Notes: generated from the letters alone by a model not told the origin. A stretch of DNA of 64,000 nucleotides from Echiichthys vipera (GCA_963691815.1 OY829645.1:13445556-13509555); one strand, 5' to 3'; numbered from the stretch's first letter, positions 36,819 through 48,599 are shown. Numbers and translations are program-made.

Positions 36819-39800
36819 ATTTTATTTATAGGCGTCTTTCTAAACAGTCAAGTAATACCTTTTTAACAAATGTACGGTGTTCTTGTCACCGTATATTTGT
36901 GCAAACACCTGCAATAATAAATATGGGGAGTAAACAAAATGATCAAATCAGGTTAAATTAACAACAACACAGTGCAAATGAGATCAAAGGGAAAAGGCAG
37001 TTTTGAACACATGGGTTTTCAGTTTGGACTTAAAGTGAGGGAGTGAGGTAGTGTTCCTGAGTTCCAGTGGTAGGCAGTTCCAGAGACAGCTCCTATGGGG
37101 CCACCCATCTGGGGTGAGGTGCCACTCCACCAAAAGCGTCTCTACATCATGGGCAGCACTGAGAGGGCTGATGATCTGTGCCGCGGCATCGTGGACGTCG
37201 CCTGGCACATTCACACAGTTTTATCGTGTCAACGTCGCCGCTCCCCATCAGATGGGTGTGATCCTGTTTCCGAGCTCTGCTGCGTCTGGTGAGTAAGGTG
37301 GGTATTGGATTCTTTGTGACCTTGTTGGTATGAGTCATCCAGGGCTTTACGCACCGCGTCAGTAAGGATGAAATCGTACCAAAGTCATGAATGTAGCTAC
37401 GGTTCTATAAATCCTGGATGACCGCCAGAGCGTCCGGTCACTCAGAATCCTTGTGTTTTCGCGAGAAGATCCTTGGAACAGATACTCTAATGACACCGGA
37501 AGATATAGCCTTCCTGTGTCACGTGGGGGGTCACAGGTGACTATGTTGGTATTAGGTACTGGAAATGTGCATGCGTGAGGTAGAGCTATCCAGTGCTTTA
37601 CGCACTGCCTCTGGCGGTCATCCAGGATTCATAGAACCGTAGTTACATTTGTAACTTTCGTTTGTTCCTCTCAGTCTGTATTTGGCCGAGAGTCAATTTG
37701 GGTTTGAAACATGCACATTTTAATAGGCGCTGTTAACATTGTTGTTTCCTTTGGGAGATATAATTCACAAAAACACAGATTTCCAATTTCTTGGAGAATG
37801 ACAATGATGCATTTACATGACAAAACCTTAGTTCAAGTAATACAAGAAACAATAAATTATTTGAATATCCTCATAAAGAACACACACACTTGGTTGGAGT
37901 AACTTTCTTTAAACACCGTTGATGACCATAAACTGTGTGAGTTGTATGAATCCATAAATATAGAGAAAACAAAGTTACAGGATCTGAAAGGAGAGAAAAA
38001 ATAGACAAACTGAGTGAATGATCAGTCAATGTGCGTACAGTAAACAAACACCGTCAGCTGGGGAGTTCATTTTTGTGTTTGGTGTTGAACGTGTTGACGG
38101 AGCTCTGTTGTTTTGTGTGTTCAGGTAACATGCAGCAGCAGTTTGGGTCGGACAGAGAAGACTCCTACAATCTGTTGGAGGCTCAGCATGCAGAGCTAAA
38201 GAGGAAGGTGAGACTGAAAATCGTCAGGACAGGTTTAGCTGTCGCAAAACATCTTGGAGAATCAGTACAGTGAACAAAACAACATACATCATAGCAGTGA
38301 ACAATAACAATAATTTGCATGTGAAACTGTTGCATGAATAAATAGTCATTTCTAAGTTTTCTGTGACTTCATATATTTATTGTTGAGCAGTGATTTTGAG
38401 ATAAAACTTCATCCATAGGAAAATTGCTGTGTAGCAGTTGCAATTCAATAAAGTTGAAAGAGTTTAAATATAAAAATCTAAAATAACAATAACTTGTGAC
38501 GTGATTTTAAATCACCGTGAGCCGCAAACCAGTAACCGAACACTTCCATGAAAAAACAGGAGATGTTTAATTCTCACTTTATTTATTAGTACATCTTGAA
38601 CTAACACTATGTTTTTCCCTATTTGATATTACTGTGCATGCTTCTAAACTGTTTTGGCAACTTGTTTTTTATAATCTCATATTCTGAAGGCATCAGGCTT
38701 GACATAGACATTTAGTCTTGTTAAAAAAAAGGTAACAAATTAACACCTCAATATTGGACTTAAAAAGGCATCTCCAGCAACATGGAAAACATGGAAAAAA
38801 CGCGAATATCGGCCGGCCGATGTATCCGTCTATCACTACAGTCAACACAATCAAGTGCAACTCTATAGATTTAACAGTCAGTGAGTATTGAGTGACATCC
38901 TAATTCAGATTTCTTAGGTCAGAGGTCAAGGGACCCGTTTTAAAATGGCCATGACAGTTTTTCCCTAAACAAAATTAATGTTACATAACCCCAACCTAAC
39001 CAGAGGATTTCTTAAACTTCTAGTTTCCAAAATAGCAGCCATTTTACGTACCCTGTTATTAAGTTTTAACTGTTGTTTCCCTTAAGAAGCTTTAAGGCTG
39101 TTAAAGTCATCTTTCATCTTCCACACATCGTCAGTCTGAAGATATCATATACAGCATGTTAATTATCAGATATCTTCGTTGAAGCAACAGGATGTTTACA
39201 CTGACTGAAATATTGTATTGTTTTTATACCTTCAAAATTCCATCTGATGGAAATGTGCTTCATTTGCACAGTCAATCCTGACATAGTTGGTATCTTGAAT
39301 TAATAAAAAACTTCACCTTTCATCTAAAAGGTGAAAGTCCCGTTTCTGTAATTGATAAAAGTCTAATTTAGGTCATTACAAAACATTAAAATGTGCATAT
39401 TTACAGTATATGAAAATCAGAATCTAACCAGATATTTGTTTTTAGCGTTCAGTAATTGACAGTGTTTGATTGTTGATGATACAGACACATTTGAGTCTGG
39501 GCCAAAAAAGTGTTAAGGTTGGATGTCCAGACCTATGTAAAGATGAGGATAAGAGAGCAGTGTGATGAGATTTATAATGAGTGTATCGAACAGACTCTGT
39601 ATAAACACGTCCTGGTGAATGTGTTATCAGCTTAAGGAGGTGGAGGAGGAGATTGTGTTCAAGAGCGGGGAGATCCGGGTCCTGAGGGACTCTCTGAAAG
39701 GAGCTCAGCAGGAGAAGGAGGCCCAGAGGCAGAACCAGATCCTACTGGAGAGCCAGAGACAGAGAGAGCAGAGTGACCGAGAAAGGGAGCTCAACAAGAA

Positions 39801-39823
39801 GGTGTGGACCTGGCACACATGCG

Positions 39824-39918
<95 letters not shown>

Positions 39919-42900
39919 ATACACATACACATACATACACGTTAAGAGCATATAATCCTCAGAATAACATGATAACATGTTCTCTATGTTCAGGTTCAGT
40001 CTTTGCAGTCTGAGCTGCAGTTTAAAGAAGCAGAGATGATTGAGATGAAGGCCAAACTGCACAGCTCAGACAAAAACAAGACGGCCTCTCCGCTGCCTAG
40101 AAACAGGTCAGTCATCAGCTCAACATTAATGCTTGTCAGCTTGCCCGGGGCAAGTTAGCTCTGTGTTCGGGCAAGTGGAATGCCTCGTGCCTTTGTCTGA
40201 TTAGGCAAGTGAAAAATAAACTAGTGTGTGTGTGAGCTGCTGCTCAGAGATAGACTTGACAAACAACGGCAGAGAAAACCTGCAGGGGAAACGGCATAGA
40301 GCCAGAATATTTTCACATATAACTTGAAGAATTGGAAGCAGACTTTAATCGTTTTCCACCAGCTCTGTGTCACTGCACTACAATTTTGTATGTTTTACGA
40401 TGAGTTAAGAAGGCAGTAAAGCTCGTCTGATTTCTGTAAAAGAGACAAACTTGAATTCAGAAAGTAGTATTTTTCTGTTAAATAAGGTAAATGGGTGTAA
40501 GAATATTTCCTTTCTTGACATTTTGTGAGCACTGTCGCCTCACAGCAAGAGGGTTCCTTGTTTGAATCCGGGCTTTGGCCTTTCTTTGTGGAGTTTGCAT
40601 GTTCTCCCTGTGTCTGCGTGAGATCTCTGTGGGTTCTCCGGCTTCCTCCCACAGTCCAAAAACATGCACATGTTTATTACTCTAAACTCCCGTAGGTGTG
40701 AATGGTTGTCTGTCTCTTTGTCTCTATGTGCCCTGTGATAGACTGGCGTCCTTTCCAGGGTGTACCCCGACTCACGCCGAATGTCAGCTGGGATCGGCTC
40801 CAGCCAGGGACAAGCGGTTGAAGATGATGGATGGATGTTCCCTGTTTTATATCATTGTGAACTTGGATTTTGGTATCTCTTGGTTGGACAAAACGGCATT
40901 ACCTTAAACTGATTAAAGACTTTGTGGAGTTATATAGTACAATATATAAAGATATATATCCATCCATCATCTGCAACCGCTTGTCCCTAACGGGGTCGCG
41001 GGGGGCTGGAGTCGATCTCAGCTGACATTGGGTGTGAGGCGGGGTAGAACCTGGAAAGGACGCCAGTCTATCACAGGGCATAGAGACAGACAACCATTCA
41101 CACTCACATTCACACCTACTGGCAATTTAGAGTCACCAATTAACCTAACACGTGCACGTCTTTGGACTGTGGAGGAAGCCGGAGAACCCGGAGAAAACCC
41201 ACGCAGACACAGGGAGAACATGCAAACTCCACACAGAAGGGCCCCAGCCCGGATTCTAACCATCGATTATCATCCACTCACCTCTTATCTGATTGGCTGT
41301 TCTCTTTTTCTCTCTCCTCTCAGTCCTAAAGTGCTAAACTCTCTTGCCCAGTTGCATCATGGGAGCGGCAGCAGCTCCTCCTCTCCAACAGCAAACAGCT
41401 TCATCACCAAGGAGGCGTTTGAAGCCCACGTCCCATTGAGAATGACGCCGGTGAAGATGTGGAAAGGCGGTGGGTCACTTGACAGTGGTGATGCAGTTGT
41501 GGCTGAGAAACATATGTGTTGAGGACAACCTTATTTTGATTGGTGCTTGTGTGTTCCAGCAGACAGAGGATCGTCCAGCAGCAGACCTGGTGACAGACAG
41601 GAAGTGTCTCGCCCAGACCCCTTCTTGTCCGTCAGACCTGCTCACCTGCAGCACCGAGGTCAGTCAGTTTTCTGACAGCTTTCTAACATTATTAAAACTA
41701 GTCAGCCTAAATGATTAAGGCATTAGAGTGACTCTCAACCCACTCAAGCTATTTTAAATTCTTTATATCATTTATTGTTGTTCTGTGTTGTCCTCCAGGT
41801 GTCATCCTGCTGGGGTTGTTGCTGCAGCAGCCTTTGTCTCCCAGCAGCCTCAGCCTCTCTCACCTGCTGTCTATGAGTCTGACCGACATCCACCTGACAT
41901 CTAGGTAAACAGACAGAACTGTAACCATGACAACGCAAGTGCTGATTGAGTATAACACCTCTTCCTAACAAGCAAAGTGAACTCTTGAGAATGGAGAGCG
42001 ATGGGAGGAGATGAGATTTTCTTTTCCTGCCGTTTCTTATCCTAGCCTGACATCGGCTCTCATTTTCGATTACCTATGGGTGTTCTCAACGGTACAGACC
42101 TAAACGCCTCTGGACACAATTAGATCGACTTACAACCAATCAGAGCAAAGACACAATGTTGCACTGAGTGAAGTTAGGGGAAAAAATGGCTGCGGGATCA
42201 CAAACTCTAGCTGTTATGAAAAGGCTAACTTATGTTGTCTTGTGTGTGTGATTTCAGCGGGCTGTCTGCAGGTTTTCTGCTCCACTCTGATGCGGCAGCC
42301 AGCGTCAGTGGCAGTGGAGGCGGAGCTCCCAGAGCTGTTCTGAGTCCGGTCCAGAGCCTGGCTGTAACTGGGCTCAACATGCTGAGTCAGAACCGACCAG
42401 CGGCTGCGGCCAGCAGCGGAAACAAAAGGTAGACTGACTGAGACAATACAGCTGTTCTGATGAACTGTTACTTTGATATCAGCTGCTCAATGAAGAGCAG
42501 TTCTGTGTACAACAGAGACCTCTTATGGACAAATGATGAAAAAGCATCTCTTAAATGACCACATGGCAAAACAGCGCCATGATGCCATGCGTTTATGTAG
42601 ATTAAAAATTTCAGCCTGTACACCACTTAGAATGACTGTTTCAATATATTTGAAACAGTCATTCACTCATTCATATTTTTTATGTCTGTGACATACCCTT
42701 TTGAAATAGTTACCCTTTTTGTTTTACAGCCTGAGATGACAATACATAAGTATATATATTTTTTTCCAGCGTGATTTACACATTTGTCCTTACACCAAGT
42801 GAATTTTTTTTTTTTTTTTTCAAAATTTCTGAAAATGTATTAAAAACTAGAATAGCAGTGTTGGAAAATTGACGAGTCCCTTTTAAAATAACTATTATAA

Positions 42901-45900
42901 ACATTCTCAGGTAAAACCAATCACCTTCCACTAAGTGATGTGGTGAAGTGAAGTGAAGTGTAACTGGCCTCCACCTGACATCAACTGTGGTGGTTTTGAT
43001 AAATTCAGAATAAAATCAGCTGTTCCTGAGGATTCCTCTCCTAGTAGTTCATGGTAACAAAAATAATTCACCATGGCTGGAACGATGCTTTCAAAAGAGC
43101 TCCAGGATAAAGTTGTGAGAGGCACAAGTTAGGAGACGGATCTAAAAAGATTTCAGAGGCTTTAAGTATCCCTCTGAGGACCGTTCGGAGTATTCTCCAG
43201 AAGTGGAGGCATATGGATCCACCCAGACCTCGCCTAGATCGGGCCGCCCCTCCAAACTGGAGACCGAGCCAGGAAAAGATTGATCAGGGAAGCTACCAAG
43301 AGGCCCATGGTGACCTTGAAGGAGTTACAAGTCTTAATGGCAGAGGTCGGTCAATCTGTGCATGTGACAACAAATTCACAAGTGCTACATGTTTGGCAGG
43401 ATGGAGAGAAAGAGAAAGAAGCCTCTTCTGAAATAACTGTCACACTGAGTCTAAAAAAAACATATTGAAGATTCTGGTGCCAGTTGTTAAAGGTTATTTG
43501 GTCAGATGAGACCAACACTGAACTTTCTGGGCTGAACTCTTAAGCACTATGTTTGGCAGAAACACAGCACACCACCCAAAACACACCATCCCTACAGTGA
43601 AGCCTGGTGGTGGCAGCGTTATGTTGTGGGCTTGTTTCTCTTCAGCAGGGGCTGGGCAGTTGGTCAGGACTGAAGGGAACATGGATGCTGCCAAGTCCAC
43701 CCAAATCCTTAAGGAAAACCTGCGGCAGGTGGTTCCCCTTCCAGCATGAATACGACCCAAAACACACCTTCATAAAAACAACACAGTGGCTAAAGGACAG
43801 GAAGGTGAAGGTCCTAGAGTCGCCCAGTCAGAGCCCTGACCTGAATCCTACAGAACATCTGTGGATGGACTTGAAGAGTAAAGTCCAACACCGCTCACCA
43901 CAGAACTGATTGACCAACAGTTCTGCAGGAAGATTGGGGAAATATTTCCCAGTCTAGGAGACAAAGCTGGTAGAGACAGATCCAAACAGACTGATGGCTG
44001 TAATTAAAGTAAAAGGTTCCTCCACAAAGTATTACATCTGGGGACTCATCACTTTTCCAATCATGCCATTCTAGTTTTTATTTTATTTTTTAATTTTCAG
44101 AAATTAAATAATAAAACATTTCACTTGAATGTTGTAAGGCAAAATGTGTAAATCAAGCTGGAAATTACCATTTCAGGCTCTAAAACAAAAAAAGTGACTT
44201 TCTATTGGCTCTGTACAAAACGTGGACAAATATACAAAAGCATGTAACACAAAAACAACAAAAACAACAATAACAAAAACGGTATCCCACATGAGCTGTT
44301 CACTTAAAAACAAACATATATCTACACATTTTCTCTGTAAAGGGCTTTTTTTCCTCTTCTCCGAGGTGTTCTCTACATAACTTAGACAAAAAACAATTTC
44401 CAATAACAACACTTGTATGTACATTATTTACCCAAATGTAAAAGCTGAAAAAGTAAGAAATAAACCCCAAAATCGTTGATCATGCCACCATTTTAGAAAA
44501 GTTGAGAACCGCTTATATAGACATTAATAATGATAATAATAATAATAATAATAATTTAATAACATAAATCCAAGCAAGAAAATAATGAATTCTGTGTGTT
44601 TGTGTAGGTCGTGTCCCGGAGCTGTCCTCCTCCTCCCTCTGTTAGACCTTCACCTGTCTCGGCTCTGTCAGGCTCTGGACTCGCTCCGCTCCATCTCCAC
44701 TGGGAGCAGCGGTTCAAACTCTACCGCTGCCAGCTCGCTCCCAGCAGGCAGTGTTGCTGGATTGGGGAGACTGGAGGAAATTGGTTTGACTGGTTTCAGT
44801 GTGGAGGACACAGGTTTGGCTACTTTGAGGCTCCTCTACCTGCAACTGGCCCACAGTGACGAGGTGACGACACAACAGTAACAATACAGACATACAACTT
44901 ACTACTCAGATGACACATGTCAAGGTTTTATCCTGATATATAGACATTTCAATTAGAGGAATATCGTGTTAACACAGTCGTAGCTTCTTTTTCTTTGACC
45001 CAGTTTAAGTGTCTTTCCTTGTTGAAATACATTTGACACTTGATTATTTAATTTTCACTCCCAGGTGGTGGAGGCTGTGTTGTCAAAGGAGAGTCAAAGC
45101 AGACTTACAGACGTGAAGGTATAAACAGAAATACAACCACGCACACTCTTCCACTTTCAACTTTATTGTGTTGTATTTAACTTCCTTAACGTTCCCTCCT
45201 CACCTTCATCACATTTCTTTCTTTGACTTCTGATTAGTTTTTATTGTTTTTATTGTTTCCTTTTATTGTGTGCTCTATTTTATGTTTTAAACTTTGCTCA
45301 GCACCTTGCAACTCTGGTTTTGAAAGGCTCTTTATAAATGAAGTTTACTTACTTACAGTAGAGAGGGGCGATATCTAAATAGTAACTTTGTGATATGAGA
45401 CTACATGTTGTTTGCTTTAAGAAAGCCATTTAATAAAATCCTCCCTCTGGTCTCAGAGTGAACACTCTACTGCAGGTGTGGATCTGTGCTCCCAGAATGA
45501 CTTGCTGCGGTCAGTGTTGCAGCTGTGTGAAGCGGGGCTGGGCGGTGACAACGACACACAAAATGAGCAGCTGGTCCTCAACGCCATGAAGACTTTGTGT
45601 GTCCTCATTGAGAGGACACCACACACACATGCCGACAGGTACACACACACACAGAGTGTGCCGTATTGTTTTTCTGTATCAATTCATAGTGACCACAGCA
45701 AAGTAATCTGATCATATGTGACAATAGTTATTATTTCAGGTAAGAGGAGATTTGTTCAATAAAATACAAAAAACACAAGTGGATGAAATTTAACTTTGCT
45801 TGAATACTTTATTGAAAGTCGTGAATATTTGGAAATAAATATTACAGCTCATCTGCTTGTCGGCTGCAGAATATCTAAAGATTCAAGGTCTCATGTATTT

Positions 45901-47165
45901 TTACCGCAAAATGCACTGTTAACAGTGAAAGAAGAGACAGCGAATGGTCTTTTGATATTGACATCATAACAGCACTTTCACTACAGTTTCAATGTGTATA
46001 TAAGTAGAATATTTCACCTATAATAGTATATAAAGAGTGAAAAATGTGGGAGATGGTGCACGTTTAAGATGCGTTTTTAGATTAGGTTAAATACCACAAC
46101 TGCTATTAGCTAAATCAAGATATCATCAGGGAGAAAATAATCTGCTGAACATGGGGGTGTACATTTTATGTTTGTAGTGTTAAAAATGTGAGAAATATCG
46201 TAAGTTAGACATTTGCAGTACCACATTTAAGAACACATTTTCATATGTTTTGATGTTAAATGATGTATGTATAGTGAAAAAAACATAAATGTCCAGGGGA
46301 GAGCAAATATTCCTCAGAGTCCAGAATAATTATGATAAAGATGATAATTCATACTGATACCAACAAAAGAATAAAGTTTGTGTCATTAATTTGTGAGGAA
46401 GCAGTGAAGGTGTCCTGAAACTTGACCCACACTGAAACACCCTGACGCATACTTTTCTGATTTTATATTCCTCCAATTAAATTGTAAAGTACACAGATTC
46501 ACACACACAGATGATGCAATCCACAGCTGCAGGTAGAGGAGTGGCTGAGCAAGGAATGTGTGTGGGTTTTACGACTTTTCCATTGACTGTCAGTTATGTA
46601 ACATACTACTGCCATCATTTACAGTCACCGACGTGAAAGAAAGCAGAAATAACTGATGAAATATAAATATGAATTCTTGAGTCTGACCAACAGTGTGAGA
46701 AGAAGCCTTTGGTTTTTACTGCAGAAATGATGAAAGATAATTTCAGTGTTGACTAGTGATTTATTCATTAACGCACTTGTTGCTCTCTCAGGTTGCAGTG
46801 TGTGTTGCAGGTGGTGTGTGTGTGTTTGTCAGCAGACTGCAGGTTGCACACAGTTTCAGGGAGTGTGTCTGTCCTCACATCCATGTCCGACCACCAGGCA
46901 CTGGCTCAGCAGCTCTGCTCTCAGCACGGTGAATCTCAATCCGCCATGCTTTTTGTCTCTACTCTGTTTCAAATATTCACTCCATTGTTTAAGTTTACAC
47001 TCTACATGATTATATCGAAAAATGTCACTGTAACACTAATAGATTTTATTTTTTGCTTTCTTTAGACCCGTGTATTTTCTTGAAGTTGTTCCAGTTCATC
47101 AGAACCAGACCAGACAACCAAGCAACACACACAGACTGGATGCTGCTGGACCTGCAGGTCACACA

Positions 47166-47213
<48 letters not shown>

Positions 47214-48354
47214 TAAAGTGAAAGTGCTTCTACCTGTTCTGTCCATAGCCTCCAATTCATTTCAAGAAACTTTCTTGGTTCCCAAGGGGAAATTCAGGTG
47301 CACATGGGTTAGATATATACATCAAACACAAACAAAACATAGCAAAAAGAAGCCAACATCTGTACAGACTAAAATGATGCCAGCATCAGTGCTGTTGTCT
47401 CCTTCATGTTTTAGAACGGCTCGATCTTCATGTGTTTGTGCCAGCTGCAGCTAATATTTTAACCTAGCTTTTTTTGATAGTTTACAGAACTAGTTTTGAC
47501 CACTGCTTTCTTTTGGTCGTAGGTGGTTCGTTTGCTGAGCAGACTGTTGACTCAGCGAGCGGAGAGCTGGAACACCGGTCAGCATAGCACCTGCCAGTGT
47601 TACACTGAGGTAAAACTCTCTGACCCTCTGCACTGTCTTTTTATAGTCACTAAACTAAATGTTCTAAACTTAATGAACAAGCCTCTCAACTCACTCTCTC
47701 TCTTAGCTGGTTCAGACAGTGGTGATTGTCTTTCATCGTCAGTGGTTAAATCTTCGTGGTTCTCAGGATTCGACAGACTCAACAGGTCAGTCACATTTCA
47801 GATTTAAAACACAAGGCTGCGAAAATTTAACCTCCATCACTGAAACCGCTCATGACACCCAACAAACGATGAGTCAGTGGGTTTTTTGTGGGTTTTTCTT
47901 CAGGCCTAGCCCCATCCTTGCAGCAGGGCACCACCCCTATGTTGCAATGGTGGCGCGGCCCAGCGGCGACTCTGCTCAGAGAGTGTCTGCTGCTGCTGCA
48001 CTGGCTGCTACTGCATCATGGCAGCTACTCAGAGAGCTGCAGGCCGCTGCTGCACATGTATGACCAGGTGATCCCTGCTGTACGAGACACGCTGAGGAAG
48101 ATCCCCGAGCTGAGCGAGAGCGAGGGTACATACACAAACACTTACACACACACACTCATGAACGACATAATATGGCAACCCTCAGTTTATCCTTACAGGA
48201 AGTGTTCTGATGTCCACATACTTTTTGCCACACAGAACTCTGAAGTAAACAGACTCATGCTTTTCCTTTTCCTGTGTTAGAGCTGGCGTTGGAAGAGATC
48301 TGCCGCTCAGAGGGCGACGACACTGACGATATGGACACTGACACTGGCCCTTGA
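33678..48354 (+). CDS. atrip: ATR-interacting protein (complete coding region, 17 exons)
   Basis: Exons: 33678-34017, 38125-38207, 39631-39801, 39994-40106, 41324-41469, 41560-41658, 41799-41904, 42258-42428, 44608-44863, 45065-45118, 45457-45638, 46792-46928, 47066-47157, 47523-47609, 47707-47785, 47904-48125, 48281-48354. All phases join, giving 803 residues (human about 791). ATRIP is the obligate nuclear partner of ATR kinase; it brings ATR to RPA-coated single-stranded DNA to start the replication checkpoint. Residues 22-48 form the acidic RPA-binding checkpoint recruitment motif (DDPFGDDDDFTQDDLDEID). Exons 2-4 (about 115-235) form the coiled coil (EEEIVFKSGEIRVLRDSLK). Exon 7 has VILLGLLLQQPLSPSSLSLS, exon 8 LAVTGLNMLSQ, exon 12 LTSMSDHQALAQQLCS, exon 15 VVIVFHRQWL; the remainder is the helical ATR-binding region, ending in an acidic tail. 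The ATG lies one base inside its exon, so a 5' noncoding exon is expected. Confidence 0.95.
35143..36166 (+). pseudogene. DIRS reverse transcriptase / RNase H remnant
   Basis: Two overlapping plus-strand frames (changing near 35290) carry DIRS-type RT: GQEWSALLAKGAIEPVDP, YSRYFLVTKKDGRFFPILNR, FTTTDLRDGYFHVPI, LSLSPRVFNRVVTTALAPLQ, KVQPYLDDGLVCAPSRSQV (YLDD active site), LTVNLKRNGLDPSQRVIYLG and LDSVAMRAYLLPRRVDD. A frameshift near 35850 leads to PFIQFLRLLGKLTAASSVVS (RNase H/connection start). Part of the fingers block is missing (HRKFLRFAF-like sequence replaced). Non-functional. Confidence 0.8.
36170..37230 (+). pseudogene. DIRS tyrosine recombinase remnant, split by a LINE insertion
   Basis: The N-terminal part is at 36235-36440 (RAPSTRIQYENRWKLLSDRC, SVTTVLEFLQYLPDCGHSHS). 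Continuing in another frame at 36613-36790 is ARVLEAYVAATAGIRRSEQL, SKQRLSHWVVDAITQAYN. After the LINE fragment, 37100-37230 resumes with VRCHSTKSVSTSWAALRG and ASWTSPGTFTQFYRVNV, which includes the HxxR-like box (HSTK here, Lys where Arg is usual) and the catalytic-Tyr-type FYRVNV end. Frame changes and the insertion inactivate it. Confidence 0.72.
36785..37092 (-). mobile_element. LINE 3'-end fragment nested in the DIRS recombinase gene
   Basis: Minus-strand coding remnant WNCLPLELRNTTSLPHFKSK followed by LKTHVFKTAF (about 37085-36987) is the C-terminus of an L2/CR1-like RT. It is followed by a 3' UTR ending in TATAAATAAAATGTATT and an (ATT)n tail (36790-36815). The DIRS frame on both sides reads AITQAY and then continues with a Gly-rich loop; CCTAT occurs at each edge (36784 and 37091 regions), a likely short target-site duplication. 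Confidence 0.65.
39825..39932. repeat. (GC)n(CA)n microsatellite in a short atrip intron
   Basis: GCGCGCGCGC is followed by about 38 CA units and CATACA variants. The whole intron (39802-39993) is 192 bases, over half of it this repeat, beginning about 24 bases after the donor. Confidence 0.95.
40525..40845 (+). repeat. dispersed teleost repeat with B-box-like sequence, forward copy
   Basis: Begins GAGCACTGTCGCCTCACAGC, then GGGTTCCTTGTTTGAATCCG (resembling a tRNA B box), GGAGTTTGCATGTTCTCCC, TCCGGCTTCCTCCCACAGTC, GTGATAGACTGGCGTCCTTT, ending ACAAGCGGTTGAAGATGATG with a (GATG)n tail. It is a very common interspersed element of fish; its SINE or LINE-tail origin was not resolved. Confidence 0.75.
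40963..41272 (-). repeat. same dispersed repeat, inverted copy
   Basis: Starts with (ATCC)n and GCAACCGCTTGTCCCTAACG, then GACGCCAGTCTATCACAGGG, GACTGTGGAGGAAGCCGGAG, GGGAGAACATGCAAACTCC and CCCGGATTC. This is the reverse complement order of the copy at 40525-40845, so the two copies lie tail to tail in one atrip intron, about 120 bases apart. Confidence 0.78.
42715..44210 (+). mobile_element. Tc1/mariner-like transposon in atrip intron 8
   Basis: Long terminal inverted repeats of about 170 bases: left 42717-42885 (TTTTGTTTTACAGCCTGAGA, TTCCAGCGTGATTTACACAT, AAAAACTAGAATAGCAGTGT, GACGAGTCCC) pairs with right 44038-44206 (GGGGACTCATC, ATGCCATTCTAGTTTTTATT, GTGTAAATCAAGCTGGAAAT, GGCTCTAAAACAAAAAA). 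The transposase between them is broken (separate entry). Confidence 0.85.
43071..43910 (+). pseudogene. Tc1-like transposase pseudogene
   Basis: N-terminal DNA-binding part from ATGGCTGGAACG at 43072 (SKELQDKVV, then PLRTVRSILQKW and DPPRPRLDRAAPPNW in shifted frame). A middle fragment contains MVTLKELQVLMAEVGQSVHV. The catalytic part is WSDETN (43500), AHHPKHTIPTVKPGGGSVML, WACFSSAGAGQLVRTEGNMD, DPKHTFIKTTQWLKDRKVKV, ESPSQSPDLNPTEHLWMDLK. The DDE residues fall in the WSDET, FQ-DPKH and NPTEHLW blocks, the last as E. At least three frame changes and a stop after LKTY-like sequence destroy it. Confidence 0.85.
47162..47212. repeat. atrip: (ACGC)n microsatellite at an atrip splice donor
   Basis: About 12 ACGC units begin six bases after the donor GTCACAC of the exon 47066-47157. 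Confidence 0.95.
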
Positions 48355-48560
48355 TTGGTTGCTGCCACCTTCTCCACCAGTGACCAATAAGCAGAAACGA
48401 GGGATAGTTTACTGACTGTTGATTGGATATTACAGACTGAGGACCAAACGGAAACTGAAGAAAATTCAGAGGAATGACTTAAGTGATGGACAGTCACAGA
48501 ATTTATTCTGCTGTCAGAAGTGATACAATAAACAATGAAGGTATAATAAAAGATGAATGT
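48355..48560 (+). terminator. atrip: atrip 3' UTR and polyadenylation signals
   Basis: Two AATAAA hexamers, at 48527-48532 and 48545-48550, follow the stop codon by about 175-195 bases. This gives a short 3' UTR; cleavage is expected near 48550-48570. Confidence 0.75.
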
Positions 48561-48599
48561 GAAACAAACTGTTGTCAGAGTTCATGTTCTCTTCTTTAA

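Larger units (their letters stand above)
34348..37655 (+). mobile_element. DIRS-type tyrosine-recombinase retrotransposon in atrip intron 1
   Basis: The left terminus (about 34348-34505, GTGCGTAAAGCACTGGATAC, CCAACATAGTCACC, GGCTATATCTTC) is the inverse of 37465-37612 (GAAGATATAGCCTTCC, GTGACTATGTTGGTATTAGG, TCCAGTGCTTTACGCACTGC). Between the recombinase and the right terminus, 37338-37430 carries sequence complementary to both outer ends: TTTACGCACCGCGTCAGTAA pairs with the left end, and CGGTTCTATAAATCCTGGAT with the right end near 37615-37640. Inverted termini plus an internal complementary region are the diagnostic DIRS layout, thought to serve circular-intermediate replication. The coding part holds RT and tyrosine recombinase remnants (separate entries). 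At about 3.3 kb it is shorter than intact DIRS elements and lacks a recognisable gag. Confidence 0.82.

Noticed and set aside
43213..43431. Possible domesticated transposase exon in atrip
   Set aside because: The frame is broken on both sides, lies between complete inverted repeats, and the flanking atrip exons join in phase without it.
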